A stretch of DNA of 64,000 nt. Source: Pontibacillus salipaludis (GTDB lineage: Bacteria; Bacillota; Bacilli; Bacillales; BH030062). Location of the stretch: NCBI RefSeq assembly GCF_014642405.1, contig NZ_BMIN01000003.1, positions 62,001 to 126,000 of the forward strand, read 5' to 3'. This document shows positions 35,599 through 46,001 of this stretch, in pieces. A model generated the notes under the pieces. That model was not told the origin of the DNA. It did not search any database and worked only from the letters and a program-made list of their open reading frames with translations. Position 1 is the first letter of the stretch. The number at the start of each line of letters is the position of its first letter. The translations under genes and the position numbers were made by a program.

Positions 35599-36134
35599 AG
35601 CGTTTACTCCTTCCTGCTATTCTTTTAGTATTTCTTATCTTAGAAGGGACGGCTACAGATTTCCTGCCGAAAGAATGGCTGCTCTCTGATTACTATATGA
35701 TCCCGCATTGGGTGTTTGTCATCCTCGTGTACATAGCTATATTTTACGATTTTGACAGCACGTATTATTGTGTGTTGTACGGCATTATATTTGGTTTTCT
35801 TTTTGACCTCCTTTATACAGATATTTTAGGGGTATATATGTTTACCTACGGAATTGCGGCTTATATCATCCATGGATTGAAGAAGCTCTTACATGCAAAC
35901 ATGTTTGTCGCAATTCTAATGAGTATAGTTGGTGTAGCATTAGCTGATGCTCTCATATTCTTCTTGTATTCTTCCGTACAAGGGTTTGTAATGACGTGGA
36001 AAACCTATGCGCTTATGAGTTTGATTCCCACATTACTGGCTAACCTAGTCTTCACGCTCGTTTTATATCCATTCTTACCACCGCTTCTCTACAAGTGGTC
36101 AGAAGAGCAATTGGCAAGCCAGAAAGCCGTGTAG
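35595..36134 (+). CDS. mreD: Rod shape-determining protein MreD
   Basis: Polytopic membrane protein of the elongasome, 179 residues with about five helices; GIIFGFLFDLLYTDILGVYMF is the conserved central part. It overlaps mreC and precedes minC, as expected. Confidence 0.93.
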   Translation: MKRLLLPAILLVFLILEGTATDFLPKEWLLSDYYMIPHWVFVILVYIAIFYDFDSTYYCVLYGIIFGFLFDLLYTDILGVYMFTYGIAAYIIHGLKKLLHANMFVAILMSIVGVALADALIFFLYSSVQGFVMTWKTYALMSLIPTLLANLVFTLVLYPFLPPLLYKWSEEQLASQKAV

Positions 36135-36188
36135 GCAAAAGGAATTGCGAGACAAAGAGTCGAATATATTGTTTGAGGTGAAGCTTCC

Positions 36189-36878
36189 GTGAGTACCAAG
36201 AAGCAAGTCGTTACTATAAAAGGCACAAAAGATGGCCTAACATTACACATTGATGATACATGCTCATTTCACGATGTTTTGTTTGAACTAGACCGAAAGA
36301 TTTCGGGGAATTATGTTGACGAAGACCAACCGATGATTACTGTGAATATTCAGCTAGGAAATCGGTACTTAAATGAAGAGCAAAAAGAAGAGCTTCGTGA
36401 AGTGATTCGGCGTCATAATAAACTAGTTATTGATGAAATTCACTCTAACGTGATAACGAAGGATGAAGCACAAGAATGGGAGATTGACCGTGCTGTTAAT
36501 CCAATCTTCAAAGTCATTCGAAGTGGACAAGTGTTAGAGGTTCGCGGTGATTTATTGCTTGTAGGTGATGTAAATCCAGGTGGTAAAATTGTCGCAACAG
36601 GAAACATCTATGTAATGGGAAACCTAAGAGGAATCGCCCACGCTGGCGTAAATGGAAATACAAAAGCTGTTATCGCTGCTTCATACATGAAGCCTAACCA
36701 GCTTCGCATTGCGGATTTTCTAAGCCGATCTCCTGATTATGATGAGGCAGAGGGAGCGTATATGGAATGCGGGTATGTAGATGACAAAGAAGAAAAGATC
36801 ATAATTGATCGTTTGCAACTTCTCACACAAAAGCGCCCTGAGTTAGCAGGGGTAGAAAGGAGCATGCTAAATGGGTGA
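36189..36878 (+). CDS. minC: Septum site-determining protein MinC
   Basis: FtsZ polymerisation inhibitor. 229 residues: N-terminal domain, then the C-terminal beta-helix (VRSGQVLEVRGDLLLVGDVNPGG, NIYVMGNLRGIAHAG). Starts with GTG and overlaps minD by eight bases. Confidence 0.96.
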   Translation: MSTKKQVVTIKGTKDGLTLHIDDTCSFHDVLFELDRKISGNYVDEDQPMITVNIQLGNRYLNEEQKEELREVIRRHNKLVIDEIHSNVITKDEAQEWEIDRAVNPIFKVIRSGQVLEVRGDLLLVGDVNPGGKIVATGNIYVMGNLRGIAHAGVNGNTKAVIAASYMKPNQLRIADFLSRSPDYDEAEGAYMECGYVDDKEEKIIIDRLQLLTQKRPELAGVERSMLNG

Positions 36879-37668
36879 GTCGATCGTAATTACATCAGGA
36901 AAAGGTGGCGTCGGAAAAACCACGACTACAGCCAACCTCGGAACAGCCTTAGCGCTTATGGGGAAGAAGGTGTGTTTAGTTGACACAGATATTGGACTTC
37001 GGAACCTAGACGTGGTGATGGGGCTTGAGAATCGTATTATCTATGACATTGTCGATGTCATTCAAGAGCGTTGCCGCCTTAAGCAAGCTTTAATAAAGGA
37101 CAAGCGTTTTGAGGACCTATCTTTATTACCTGCTGCCCAGACCAGTGATAAGTCAGATTTAACTCCAGAAGGTATGGTCACGATCGTTCAAGAATTAAAG
37201 CAGGACTATGATTACATATTAATTGATTGTCCTGCAGGTATTGAACAAGGATATAAAAATGCTGTAGCTGGTGCTGATAAAGCTATCGTTGTAACAACAC
37301 CGGAGAAATCTTCAGTACGTGATGCCGATCGAATTATAGGTTTGTTAGAACAAGAGGATGTAGAACCTCCTCGTCTTATTGTAAACCGCATTCGTAATCA
37401 CATGGTCCAAAATGGAGATATGTTAGATGTCGACGAAATTGTAACCATCTTATCTATTGATCTATTAGGAATCGTGGCTGATGATGACGAGGTCATTAAA
37501 GCATCCAATCACGGAGAACCTGTAGCCTTTCAACCGAATACAAAAGCAGCATTAGCCTACCGGAACATCTCAAGAAGAATCCTTGGAGAATCGGTGCCGT
37601 TATTATCACTAGAAGAAAATAAAAGCTTTGTTTCTAAGGTAAAACGATTTTTTGGAATCCGTTCTTAA
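36871..37668 (+). CDS. minD: Septum site-determining protein MinD
   Basis: Membrane-binding ATPase that recruits MinC to the poles. 265 residues; deviant Walker A GKGGVGKTT at residues 10-18, VDTDIGLRNLDVVMGLENR, DYILIDCPAG, and the C-terminal amphipathic membrane helix (VSKVKRFFGIRS). There is no minE; Bacilli use DivIVA/MinJ instead. Confidence 0.97.
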   Translation: MGESIVITSGKGGVGKTTTTANLGTALALMGKKVCLVDTDIGLRNLDVVMGLENRIIYDIVDVIQERCRLKQALIKDKRFEDLSLLPAAQTSDKSDLTPEGMVTIVQELKQDYDYILIDCPAGIEQGYKNAVAGADKAIVVTTPEKSSVRDADRIIGLLEQEDVEPPRLIVNRIRNHMVQNGDMLDVDEIVTILSIDLLGIVADDDEVIKASNHGEPVAFQPNTKAALAYRNISRRILGESVPLLSLEENKSFVSKVKRFFGIRS

Positions 37669-37691
37669 ACGTTATATCTAGACGAATAGTG

Positions 37692-37739
37692 AAAAGCTCA
37701 GTCCAGTGCTTATTAAAGCGCTGGACTGAGCTTTTTTTG
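37692..37739 (+). terminator. Terminator of the mre-min operon
   Basis: Long stem (aaagctcagtccagtgc with gcgctggactgagcttt) followed by T. Confidence 0.95.
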
Positions 37740-37814
37740 TAAAGGTTGTATAAGAACCAAGAAGGAGGGTTGGAGATTAGAAGTTGAGAGGATGTTTCCG
37801 TTTGCGTTATTAGA

Positions 37815-37925
37815 ACGTAAGGTGGTTCGGGGAAACACTCGCTTTCCGCGGCCCCATACGACCCCACATCGTGTGGGGCCGCCCGCGGAAAGCGAGTCGT
37901 TCCCCAGACACCCCAAGCGCTCAAT
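37815..37925. repeat. Palindromic intergenic repeat R3
   Basis: Contains the family's inner arms actcgctttccgcgg (37837-37851) and its perfect complement (37883-37897), with a GC-rich inner hairpin around ggccccatacga and tggggcc. The outer flank cgtaaggtgg matches the flank of R1. Between minD and spoIVFA. Confidence 0.8.
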
Positions 37926-37983
37926 AACGTCACGTCCCCATGCACACAATATTGAGAAATCCTCCCCTTATTCTTTCTCCGAA

Positions 37984-38013
37984 TTCATAACTCGTCTACC
38001 TCCATCATAAACT
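37984..38013 (+). promoter_or_regulatory. Candidate sigma-E promoter for the spoIVF operon
   Basis: ttcataac (37984-37991), 14 bases, then cataaact (38006-38013), a good fit to the sigma-E pattern; the spoIVF operon of B. subtilis is sigma-E dependent. Confidence 0.6.
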
Positions 38014-38048
38014 TGTACAAAGAATGGATGAAGGAATGAGGAGAGGCT

Positions 38049-38846
38049 ATGAAAAGAGACGTTAAAGACATTCGAAGATCAATTGCGGAACGAAAAAAGA
38101 AACGAGGGGTGGGAGGAGAACGAAAGTCTACATCAACATCAACAACTCAGGCTGTTTCTTATGTGCAAGAAGAAGAGAAATACGGCTACTTCCCTTTTTC
38201 CGAAAACGATCGTGGTTCAAATGCAAACGCTCAGTTCCTGACGGCTTTCTTATTTAAAAGTGTTATTGCAGGTGTTTTATTTTTCTCCGTTGCGATCCTT
38301 TACAGACTCGATGCCGCATTCCTCGAGACCCCGCAACAATGGGTAGATCAGGCGGTGACAGAAGAGTTTCAATTTGCTGCTGTGAATCAGTGGTATATGG
38401 ATAAGTTTGGTGAACCATTAGCGTTTCTCCCTCAATCTCCGGGAGAAGATGAGGTTGTTCCAACTGCAGCGGGCGAACTAGCTCTCCCTGTGAGTGGAAG
38501 TATTAGGGAGTCATTTCAAACAAATGGTCAGGGGGTAGTCATTGAAACGTCTTCACAAGAAGATATTCTCGCTTCTGGTTCCGGAATGGTGGAGTTCGCT
38601 GGAAAGAAAGAAGATACAGGGAATACCGTCATTATCCAGCACGCAGATGGCAGTAAGTCTCATTACGGGTACTTATCTGAAATTAATGTGAACCAATACC
38701 AACAGGTCTCAGCGGGCAATGTAATCGGGAAGACGGCACCTGCTGAGAACGGTACAGCTGAGAAGGTCTATTTTGCCATACAAAAAGGTGGTCAATTTGT
38801 TGATCCAATTGAGGTGATCCAGGTTCATGACGAGGCTGATCAATAA
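38049..38846 (+). CDS. spoIVFA: Stage IV sporulation protein FA
   Basis: Regulator that, with BofA, holds SpoIVFB inactive until the forespore signal arrives. 265 residues: basic cytoplasmic N-terminus (MKRDVKDIRRSIAERKKKRG), one membrane helix (about 72-92), and a C-terminal LytM/M23-like domain. In that domain the usual H-x-H appears as SHYGYLSE, so the metal site is lost and it is not an active peptidase, as expected for SpoIVFA. It overlaps spoIVFB by 20 bases. Confidence 0.93.
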   Translation: MKRDVKDIRRSIAERKKKRGVGGERKSTSTSTTQAVSYVQEEEKYGYFPFSENDRGSNANAQFLTAFLFKSVIAGVLFFSVAILYRLDAAFLETPQQWVDQAVTEEFQFAAVNQWYMDKFGEPLAFLPQSPGEDEVVPTAAGELALPVSGSIRESFQTNGQGVVIETSSQEDILASGSGMVEFAGKKEDTGNTVIIQHADGSKSHYGYLSEINVNQYQQVSAGNVIGKTAPAENGTAEKVYFAIQKGGQFVDPIEVIQVHDEADQ

Positions 38847-39693
38847 TCATTTTCACGTTCATCCGCTGCTTTGGATGCTGCTAGGAATCGGAATTTTAAC
38901 CGGTTCCCTGTGGCAACTTGTTATCATGTTCTCACTTGTATGGATACATGAGCTGGGTCATTATGCAATGGCCCGCTTTTTTAAGTGGAGAATTCGCTCG
39001 GTTATGCTGTGGCCTTTTGGTGGTGTGATGGAAACAGAAGAACATCATACAAGACCATTCCATGAAGAGGTTCTTGTTGTTGTAGCTGGGCCATTACAAC
39101 ATGTGTGGTTGTGGGGTGCTATATCCTTGTTGGGGTATGCAGGATGGTTCTCCCCGGCCACCATAGAGATGATGCATGTATACAATGGGATTTTATTTTT
39201 GTTTAATTTATTACCGATTTGGCCACTTGATGGTGGAAAGCTTTTGTTCCTTTCTCTCTCCTATGCGTTGCCGTTTGTACGCGCTCAGCAAATCTTATTG
39301 TACTTATCGCTATTCTTCCTAGCTGTTTCGCTAATCTTTGCTTTAATTTTCTTACCTTTTTCTTTAAGTACAATCTTTTTGGCAGCTTTCTTGTTGTGGG
39401 AAAATCGGCTAGAATGGAAGCAAAGAGAGTATTCCTTTCTGCGATATCTAATGAAACGCCATGAACAGAATGGCGAAAAGGTTCATAAGCTCCGTGCCAT
39501 ACATGTAAATGAAGATATTCCTGTGATGCACATTTTTAGGCAATTCAAACGTGGAAACCATCATCAAATTTTTGTGACACGTCCGAATCAAAGCCGTGCG
39601 CAAATTGATGAAGGCGAATGTTTGTATTATTATTTCACGATGAAACAATCTCGAGCTAAAGCAGCAGAACTCGCAGAATGGTTTGCTTCATAG
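38827..39693 (+). CDS. spoIVFB: Stage IV sporulation protein FB (site-2 protease)
   Basis: Intramembrane metalloprotease that cleaves pro-sigma-K in the outer forespore membrane. 288 residues with HELGHYAMARFF (zinc ligands and catalytic Glu), FNLLPIWPLDGGK (third ligand), about six membrane helices, and a C-terminal CBS domain (from about 225). Same order as in B. subtilis. Confidence 0.95.
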   Translation: MTRLINNHFHVHPLLWMLLGIGILTGSLWQLVIMFSLVWIHELGHYAMARFFKWRIRSVMLWPFGGVMETEEHHTRPFHEEVLVVVAGPLQHVWLWGAISLLGYAGWFSPATIEMMHVYNGILFLFNLLPIWPLDGGKLLFLSLSYALPFVRAQQILLYLSLFFLAVSLIFALIFLPFSLSTIFLAAFLLWENRLEWKQREYSFLRYLMKRHEQNGEKVHKLRAIHVNEDIPVMHIFRQFKRGNHHQIFVTRPNQSRAQIDEGECLYYYFTMKQSRAKAAELAEWFAS

Positions 39694-39706
39694 AGAAGGT
39701 GAAAAG

Positions 39707-41161
39707 ATGAAAGACATTTATATTCAAACGCTGCCAACAGAAAAATGGGCAGTCGTAATGGAAGATAGGGAGATCGACATGGTATCTGTTTCAAGACAAG
39801 ATGATGAAGATCTCGTTGGGAATATATATAGAGGAAGAGTCGTTAATATAGAGCCAAGTTTACAAGCGGCCTTTGTGCATTTTGGCCCCAGTAAGCTTGG
39901 CTTTTTGAAATGTTCAGAGATTCCTGATTCGAGGCAGCATCCTCAAAAACGAATTGAACAGCTCATTCATGAAGGACAGGCGTTATGGGTGCAGGTTACA
40001 AAGGATGCCATTGAAGATAAAGGGGCTCAGTTAACGGCGAACGTTACGCTTCCCGGCCAGGACATCGTTTACCTCCCATTTGGGCAATACCATGCTGTGT
40101 CGAAGAAGATTGATGAAGATAGGCGTAATGAATTAATGGAGTTAGCCACAAGGTGGAGTATGGGAACAGAAGGAGTGTTATTTCGGACTTCTGCAAAGAA
40201 TGTGTCCGATTCGAGCTTGCTGGAATCCTGCAGTCGTTTAAAGCAAGAATGGGAAGAGATTGAAGCAGCCTTTCAAAATCGAAAGCCACCTATCTTAGCC
40301 TTTGAGGACCCTGTTATACCTGATCAAATCGTGAGGCAACACGGTGAAAAAGAAATTCAATCGATTACAGTGGACGAACAATGGGTGAAACGCCACATTG
40401 ATCATCGTTACCCTCATCTTGCCTCTAAGTGTGAGTGGAAAGATTCCACTTATGAGAAACCTTTTACATTAGACCAAGTAATCGAGAGGATTATTGAGCG
40501 GAAGGTTACGCTTGAGGGAGGGGCAGAGATCGTGGTGGATCAGACTGAAGCCATGGTGGTGATTGATGTAAATTCAGCCAAAAAAGTGGGGAAAGCCTCA
40601 AAGTCTCAATCTGTACTGCAAACCAATGTAGCAGCTGCCAAAGAAGTAGCTAAACAGCTCAGACTTAGGAATTTATCTGGTATGATTTTAATCGACTTTA
40701 TAACGATGAAAAATCCGAAAGACCAGAAAAAAGTTATTGGGGCTTTAAAAAAAGAACTAAAACAAGATCCAGTACGCTCTGAAGTGATAGGATTTACGAA
40801 GCTTGGACTAGTTGAAATGACGAGAAAGCGTACATCGTCTTCTCTACCTTACAGAATCGCTGAAAAAAGGGCGGATTATGTCTTAACCCTTGAGACGAAA
40901 GCCTATCAGTTAGAGAGGGAACTCCTTTCTTATCGGAGAAGTGATAAGGACATTATCGTACTTGAAGTCGATCCAGAACTCCTATCCTTATTTAAGGAGA
41001 AAATCGACATCGAAAAAATAAAATCTTTCCTTTACAAAGAAGTCTATGTCCTTAATAATAGTAAAAGCGATAGTTCCTATCGCATCCGTTATGTAGGAGA
41101 TGAGAAAAACCTGCAAGAGCGACCTTTTTATATCGACGGGTCTCTTGACAGGTTGTTTTAG
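39707..41161 (+). CDS. rng: Ribonuclease G family endoribonuclease
   Basis: RNase E/G type endonuclease for RNA processing. 484 residues: N-terminal S1 domain (EDLVGNIYRGRVVNIEPSLQAAFVHFG), 5'-sensor and DNase I-like domain with the catalytic aspartates in VVIDVNSAK and MILIDFITM. The Zn-link (C-P-x-C) seen after the LVEMTRKR motif in E. coli-type enzymes is missing; the text there reads TSSSLPYRIAEKR. B. subtilis lacks RNase E/G, but other Bacillaceae carry it before rplU. ATG 39707 follows AGAAGGTG; the longer frame begins inside spoIVFB. Confidence 0.93.
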   Translation: MKDIYIQTLPTEKWAVVMEDREIDMVSVSRQDDEDLVGNIYRGRVVNIEPSLQAAFVHFGPSKLGFLKCSEIPDSRQHPQKRIEQLIHEGQALWVQVTKDAIEDKGAQLTANVTLPGQDIVYLPFGQYHAVSKKIDEDRRNELMELATRWSMGTEGVLFRTSAKNVSDSSLLESCSRLKQEWEEIEAAFQNRKPPILAFEDPVIPDQIVRQHGEKEIQSITVDEQWVKRHIDHRYPHLASKCEWKDSTYEKPFTLDQVIERIIERKVTLEGGAEIVVDQTEAMVVIDVNSAKKVGKASKSQSVLQTNVAAAKEVAKQLRLRNLSGMILIDFITMKNPKDQKKVIGALKKELKQDPVRSEVIGFTKLGLVEMTRKRTSSSLPYRIAEKRADYVLTLETKAYQLERELLSYRRSDKDIIVLEVDPELLSLFKEKIDIEKIKSFLYKEVYVLNNSKSDSSYRIRYVGDEKNLQERPFYIDGSLDRLF

Positions 41162-41174
41162 AGGTGGTAACATC

Positions 41175-41283
41175 TATATGTTATGTCTCGTAGCACCAAG
41201 TGCTACAACCGCTCAAAACAGGTTTTTAAGCTCATAATTTGAGCACCTGCATGGCGAGTCTGAGTGCAAGAGGAGGTGCAAGT
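41175..41283 (+). ncRNA. Ribosomal protein L21 leader
   Basis: Structured 5' leader directly before rplU. It shows the hairpin gtagcaccaagtgctac (41190-41206), a second hairpin around gctcataatttgagc, and purine-rich stretches near the ribosome site. L21 leaders are known in Bacilli and are thought to bind L21 for autoregulation. Identified by position and general shape rather than by a covariance search. Confidence 0.75.
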
Positions 41284-41592
41284 ATGTACGCAATTATTGA
41301 AACTGGTGGCAAACAAGTCAAAGTAGAAGAAGGTCAAACAATCTACGTTGAAAAAGTTGAAGCTGCTAATGGTGAAAACGTAACGTTCGACAAGGTACTT
41401 GTAGTAGGTGGCGAAGACACGAAAGTCGGAGCTCCTTACGTAGACGGTGCTTCTGTTACGGCTAAAGTCGACAAACAAGATCGTGGCCGTAAAGTAACTG
41501 TATTCAAATACAAGCCTAAAAAGAACTACAAGCGTAAACAAGGTCATCGTCAACCTTACACAAAACTTACTGTTGAAAAAATCAACTCGTAA
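41284..41592 (+). CDS. rplU: 50S ribosomal protein L21
   Basis: 102 residues, starts [18 protein letters not shown] and ends with the [17 protein letters not shown] motif. ATG 41284 follows AGAGGAGG; the upstream in-frame ATG lies in the L21 leader and is rejected. Confidence 0.98.
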   Translation: MYAIIETGGKQVKVEEGQTIYVEKVEAANGENVTFDKVLVVGGEDTKVGAPYVDGASVTAKVDKQDRGRKVTVFKYKPKKNYKRKQGHRQPYTKLTVEKINS

Positions 41593-41601
41593 GGGTGCCT
41601 T

Positions 41602-41934
41602 ATGATTCAGGTGCTTGTAACACGAAATGAGCAAAGCCACATCATAGATTTTGAATTGAGTGGACATGCTGAGAGTGGTCCTTATGGACATGATCTTGTT
41701 TGTGCTGCTGTTTCAGCTGTATCTTTCGGTGCAGTAAATGCTGTGATTGAACTTTGTGAGTTTGAACCTGTCATCGAGCAAGAAGGTGAAGGTGGTTATT
41801 TGAGAGTTGAACTCCCAGATTCCCTTTCTCCAAATATGCTTGAGAAAGCGCAAGTCTTGTTAGAAGGCATGATGATATCACTCGAAACCATTGAACGTGA
41901 TTATGGTCAATATATTACAATAGTCGAACCATAA
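41602..41934 (+). CDS. prp: Ribosomal-processing cysteine protease Prp
   Basis: Removes the N-terminal extension of L27. 110 residues with the catalytic His and Cys in [23 protein letters not shown]. It lies between rplU and rpmA, the usual place (ysxB in B. subtilis). The neighbouring L27 carries the cleavable N-terminus, so enzyme and substrate are encoded together. Confidence 0.95.
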   Translation: MIQVLVTRNEQSHIIDFELSGHAESGPYGHDLVCAAVSAVSFGAVNAVIELCEFEPVIEQEGEGGYLRVELPDSLSPNMLEKAQVLLEGMMISLETIERDYGQYITIVEP

Positions 41935-41948
41935 GGAGGTGCAGCCCA

Positions 41949-42239
41949 ATGCTACGTCTGAATTTACAATTCTTCGCCCAAAAGAAGGGTGTAGGTAGTA
42001 CAAAGAACGGTCGTGACTCTGAGTCTAAGCGTCTTGGAGCGAAGCGTGCCGACGGTCAGTTTGCGACAGCTGGTTCTATTCTTTACCGTCAACGTGGAAC
42101 AAAAGTTTACCCAGGTGCTAACGTAGGCATCGGTGGTGACGACACACTATTCTCTAAAGTAGATGGTGTTGTTAAATTTGAACGCTACGGTCGTAACCGC
42201 AAAAAAGTTAGCGTATACCCTGTAGCTCAAGAAGCGTAA
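41949..42239 (+). CDS. rpmA: 50S ribosomal protein L27 (with Prp-cleaved extension)
   Basis: 96 residues; begins [21 protein letters not shown], with the N-terminal extension cut by Prp after the LQFF segment so that the mature chain reaches the peptidyl-transferase centre. Ends the rplU-prp-rpmA transcript. Confidence 0.98.
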   Translation: MLRLNLQFFAQKKGVGSTKNGRDSESKRLGAKRADGQFATAGSILYRQRGTKVYPGANVGIGGDDTLFSKVDGVVKFERYGRNRKKVSVYPVAQEA

Positions 42240-42248
42240 GCTTTTTAG

Positions 42249-42280
42249 AAAAACTCTAGCCTTCGGGTTAGAGTTTTTTT
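42249..42280 (+). terminator. Terminator after rpmA
   Basis: Stem aaaactctagcc with gggttagagttt and a T run. Confidence 0.9.
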
Positions 42281-42404
42281 AATGAGATGTGAATGGGTAA
42301 GGTGAGTTGGTGCACGAAAGGTGAGCATCTTTTGTCATATGAAATCGTAAAGGAAAACCCTCTCTAATGACCCTCTGGAATTAAATCGCTACATTTCAAC
42401 AATC

Positions 42405-42434
42405 TTTTCCCAATGACCCTAAGTCTGCTATACT
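42405..42434 (+). promoter_or_regulatory. Candidate spo0B-obg promoter
   Basis: An extended -10 TGCTATACT (42426-42434) with a weak -35 TTTTCC (42405-42410) 18 bases before the -10. Confidence 0.4.
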
Positions 42435-42462
42435 TTTACTATTATGATAAAAGGGGCGGGAT

Positions 42463-42978
42463 ATGATGAAAGTTGATGAGGTTGAGAATCTCTTGAGGCA
42501 CTACCGGCATGATTGGATGAACCAGCTACAGCTTGTGTATGGTTATGCCACAATGGACAAGATGGAATTAGTAAAAGAGAAACTTCAGCATATTATTGCG
42601 GTTTCAAGAGAAGAATCAAAACTAATGAGTCTTAAGGCGCCAAGGTTTTCGCTTTGGGTCGTGCAGTTCCATGAGCATTATAATCAATTTCATATGACCT
42701 ATCATGTAGATTCTTCGCTAGACTTGTCTGCTTTTGATCAGTCCTTAGTTCACTCATTAAACCAATTCATGTCGCATCTGAAACAACATGTAAATGAAAT
42801 GAATTTATACGACATTGAGATGTCTGTCATAAAAGGTGATTCGCCTAAAATCACGCTGGATGTGAGTGGTGATTTGAATGAGGTGGAATGCCTTAAGTCA
42901 GAGGTCCAACAAATACAATTTGTAAAAGACATAGAGATAACAGACAGACAGATGTTAATCTCTTTGTTATTAAAATAA
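42463..42978 (+). CDS. spo0B: Sporulation initiation phosphotransferase Spo0B
   Basis: Relays phosphate from Spo0F to Spo0A. 171 residues; the H-box reads LLRHYRHDWMNQLQLVYGYA with the active histidine in RHDWMNQLQL. The C-terminal half is a degenerate GHKL-type domain. Somewhat shorter than the 192 residues of B. subtilis. It lies directly before obg, as in B. subtilis. Confidence 0.93.
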   Translation: MMKVDEVENLLRHYRHDWMNQLQLVYGYATMDKMELVKEKLQHIIAVSREESKLMSLKAPRFSLWVVQFHEHYNQFHMTYHVDSSLDLSAFDQSLVHSLNQFMSHLKQHVNEMNLYDIEMSVIKGDSPKITLDVSGDLNEVECLKSEVQQIQFVKDIEITDRQMLISLLLK

Positions 42979-44271
<1,293 letters not shown>

Positions 44272-44296
44272 ACTATTCAAAAGGGGAACTTAGATC

Positions 44297-44746
44297 ATGG
44301 GTATAAACAATGAACAATTTTTTTTAGTCCGTAGTGACGTTTTACCAGAGTCCATGCAGAAAACATTAGATGCGAAAGCATTGCTTGAAAGAGGGAAGGT
44401 TGATTCGGTGCATGATGCGGTGCAAAAAGTAGACTTAAGCCGAAGTGCCTTTTATAAATATAGGGATGCTGTATTCCCTTTCCAAGCAATGGTGAAAGAG
44501 AAAATGATTACGCTTTTCTTTCATTTGGAAGATCGTTCTGGTACGCTTTCTCAATTACTTGCGGCGGTTGCTGAATCAGGTTGTAATATTTTAACGATTC
44601 ACCAAACGATTCCGTTACAAGGGAAAGCGAACGTAACGCTTTCATTGAATACATCTGGTATGAGTCAATCAATTGAGCAATTATTACAAGATTTCAAACG
44701 CTTAGACTTTATAGACCGAGTAGAGGTTGTAAGTAGCGGAGCATAG
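44297..44746 (+). CDS. pheB: ACT domain protein PheB
   Basis: 149 residues: N-terminal helix-turn-helix-like part ([22 protein letters not shown]) and a C-terminal ACT domain ([33 protein letters not shown]). Lies before pheA, as in B. subtilis; likely an amino-acid-sensing regulator, function not well known. Confidence 0.92.
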   Translation: MGINNEQFFLVRSDVLPESMQKTLDAKALLERGKVDSVHDAVQKVDLSRSAFYKYRDAVFPFQAMVKEKMITLFFHLEDRSGTLSQLLAAVAESGCNILTIHQTIPLQGKANVTLSLNTSGMSQSIEQLLQDFKRLDFIDRVEVVSSGA

Positions 44747-44762
44747 CTGAGGGGGATTCATA

Positions 44763-45635
44763 GTGGTGAAAGTAGGATATCTAGGTCCAAAAGGGACATT
44801 TACGAATATAGCGGTTGAGGCACTTTTTGAAGCAGATCAGACGGTTAGTTACAGAACAATTCCAGAGTGTTTAGATGCGGTAGACAGACAGGAAGTTGAG
44901 CTAGCAGTTGTCCCGGTTGAAAATGCAATTGAGGGGACAGTGTCCATGACGATTGATTATTTAATTCATCAAGTGGAACTTCCTATTATTGCGGAGGTGG
45001 TTGTGCCGATTACGCAACATATCCTCGTTCATCCTGAGTTTGAGGGTGATGTGGAGCGTATAGAGCACGTGTATTCACATAGCCATGCGATTGCCCAGTG
45101 TCACCAATTTATTCATAAAGAAATGCCTGAGGTTGAAGTGCACTATAGTGCTTCAACAGGAGAAGCGGCCGCTAAGGTGAAAGACCTTAAAGGTCAGCAC
45201 GCTGCTATAGGGAATGCTCTTGCGGCACAAGAGTACGGTTTAAAAGTGTTAAGAGAAAATGTTCATGATTATGATAATAACCATACACGCTTTGTGGTTG
45301 TTCAAAAAGAGCAAGCTCCCGTTGAGATGAAAGATCATGAAGTGAAACAACAAAAAACAACACTAATGGTCACGTTACCAAGTGACCGAGCAGGTGCGCT
45401 TCATCAAGTTCTTTCCGCTTTTGCTTGGCGAAAAATGAACCTTTCAAGGATAGAATCACGTCCTATGAAAACGGGGTTAGGCAACTACTTCTTCATTATC
45501 GATGTGAACAGGTCCTATGATTCCGTGTTGTTTCCCGCTTTGCAGCAAGAACTACAAGCATTAGGGTGCGAAACCAAAATTCTAGGAACTTATCCTTGCT
45601 TTGAAATCCAGTCTAATGCCGTTCATAAAATGTAA
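44763..45635 (+). CDS. pheA: Prephenate dehydratase
   Basis: Converts prephenate to phenylpyruvate. 290 residues: VGYLGPKGTFTNIAVEA, the catalytic-region motif NNHTRFVVVQ (containing the T-R-F), and a C-terminal ACT domain for phenylalanine feedback (RAGALHQVLSAFAWRKMNLSRIESRP). GTG start. Confidence 0.97.
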   Translation: MVKVGYLGPKGTFTNIAVEALFEADQTVSYRTIPECLDAVDRQEVELAVVPVENAIEGTVSMTIDYLIHQVELPIIAEVVVPITQHILVHPEFEGDVERIEHVYSHSHAIAQCHQFIHKEMPEVEVHYSASTGEAAAKVKDLKGQHAAIGNALAAQEYGLKVLRENVHDYDNNHTRFVVVQKEQAPVEMKDHEVKQQKTTLMVTLPSDRAGALHQVLSAFAWRKMNLSRIESRPMKTGLGNYFFIIDVNRSYDSVLFPALQQELQALGCETKILGTYPCFEIQSNAVHKM

Positions 45636-45639
45636 CGAG

Positions 45640-45676
45640 AAGGCCTCTTTCCTTACCTGGGAAGAGGCCTTTTTTA
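45640..45676 (+). terminator. Terminator after pheA
   Basis: Stem aaggcctctttcc with gggaagaggcctt followed by T. Confidence 0.93.
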
Positions 45677-45780
45677 TTTAGAAGGCTCTGTATATTTTTA
45701 GTGTTGATTTTGTTCCATATAAGCCTCCTTATATGGAAGTTGAGATATTTCAGCAGAAGGGGCCTTTACGTTTAAGAGTG

Positions 45781-45911
45781 CTTGGGCTAGCTCGTGGACA
45801 ACTCGCTTTCCTGCGGGGAGCTGGGAAGCCTCCTCGTTCGCTGTCGCTCTCTGTGGGGTCTTCCCTAGGCTCCTTACCCCGCGGGAGTCTCGCAGTCCCC
45901 GAGCAAGCCCT
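45781..45911. repeat. Palindromic intergenic repeat R4
   Basis: Reverse-strand near-copy of R2: the inner stretch from actcgctttcctgcgggg to ccccgcgggagtctcgcag matches it at almost all positions over about 100 bp. Outer arms cttgggctagctcg and cgagcaagccc pair imperfectly. The flank at 45712-45738 (ataagcctccttatatg) also occurs near 11528-11546 before R1, so the family's flanks are shared. Confidence 0.82.
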
Positions 45912-46001
45912 GTCTTTAAGGTGGGTGAACGGCCCCGCAGTTCGCATCAGCAGATCTGTTGTTACCCTATATGGCATGCTTTCGTTCCTCCTTGTATGGT
46001 A

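Noticed and set aside
39683-39706. Upstream start of the RNase G gene
   Set aside because: It lies within the end of spoIVFB and adds residues not found in the family; ATG 39707 has the ribosome site.
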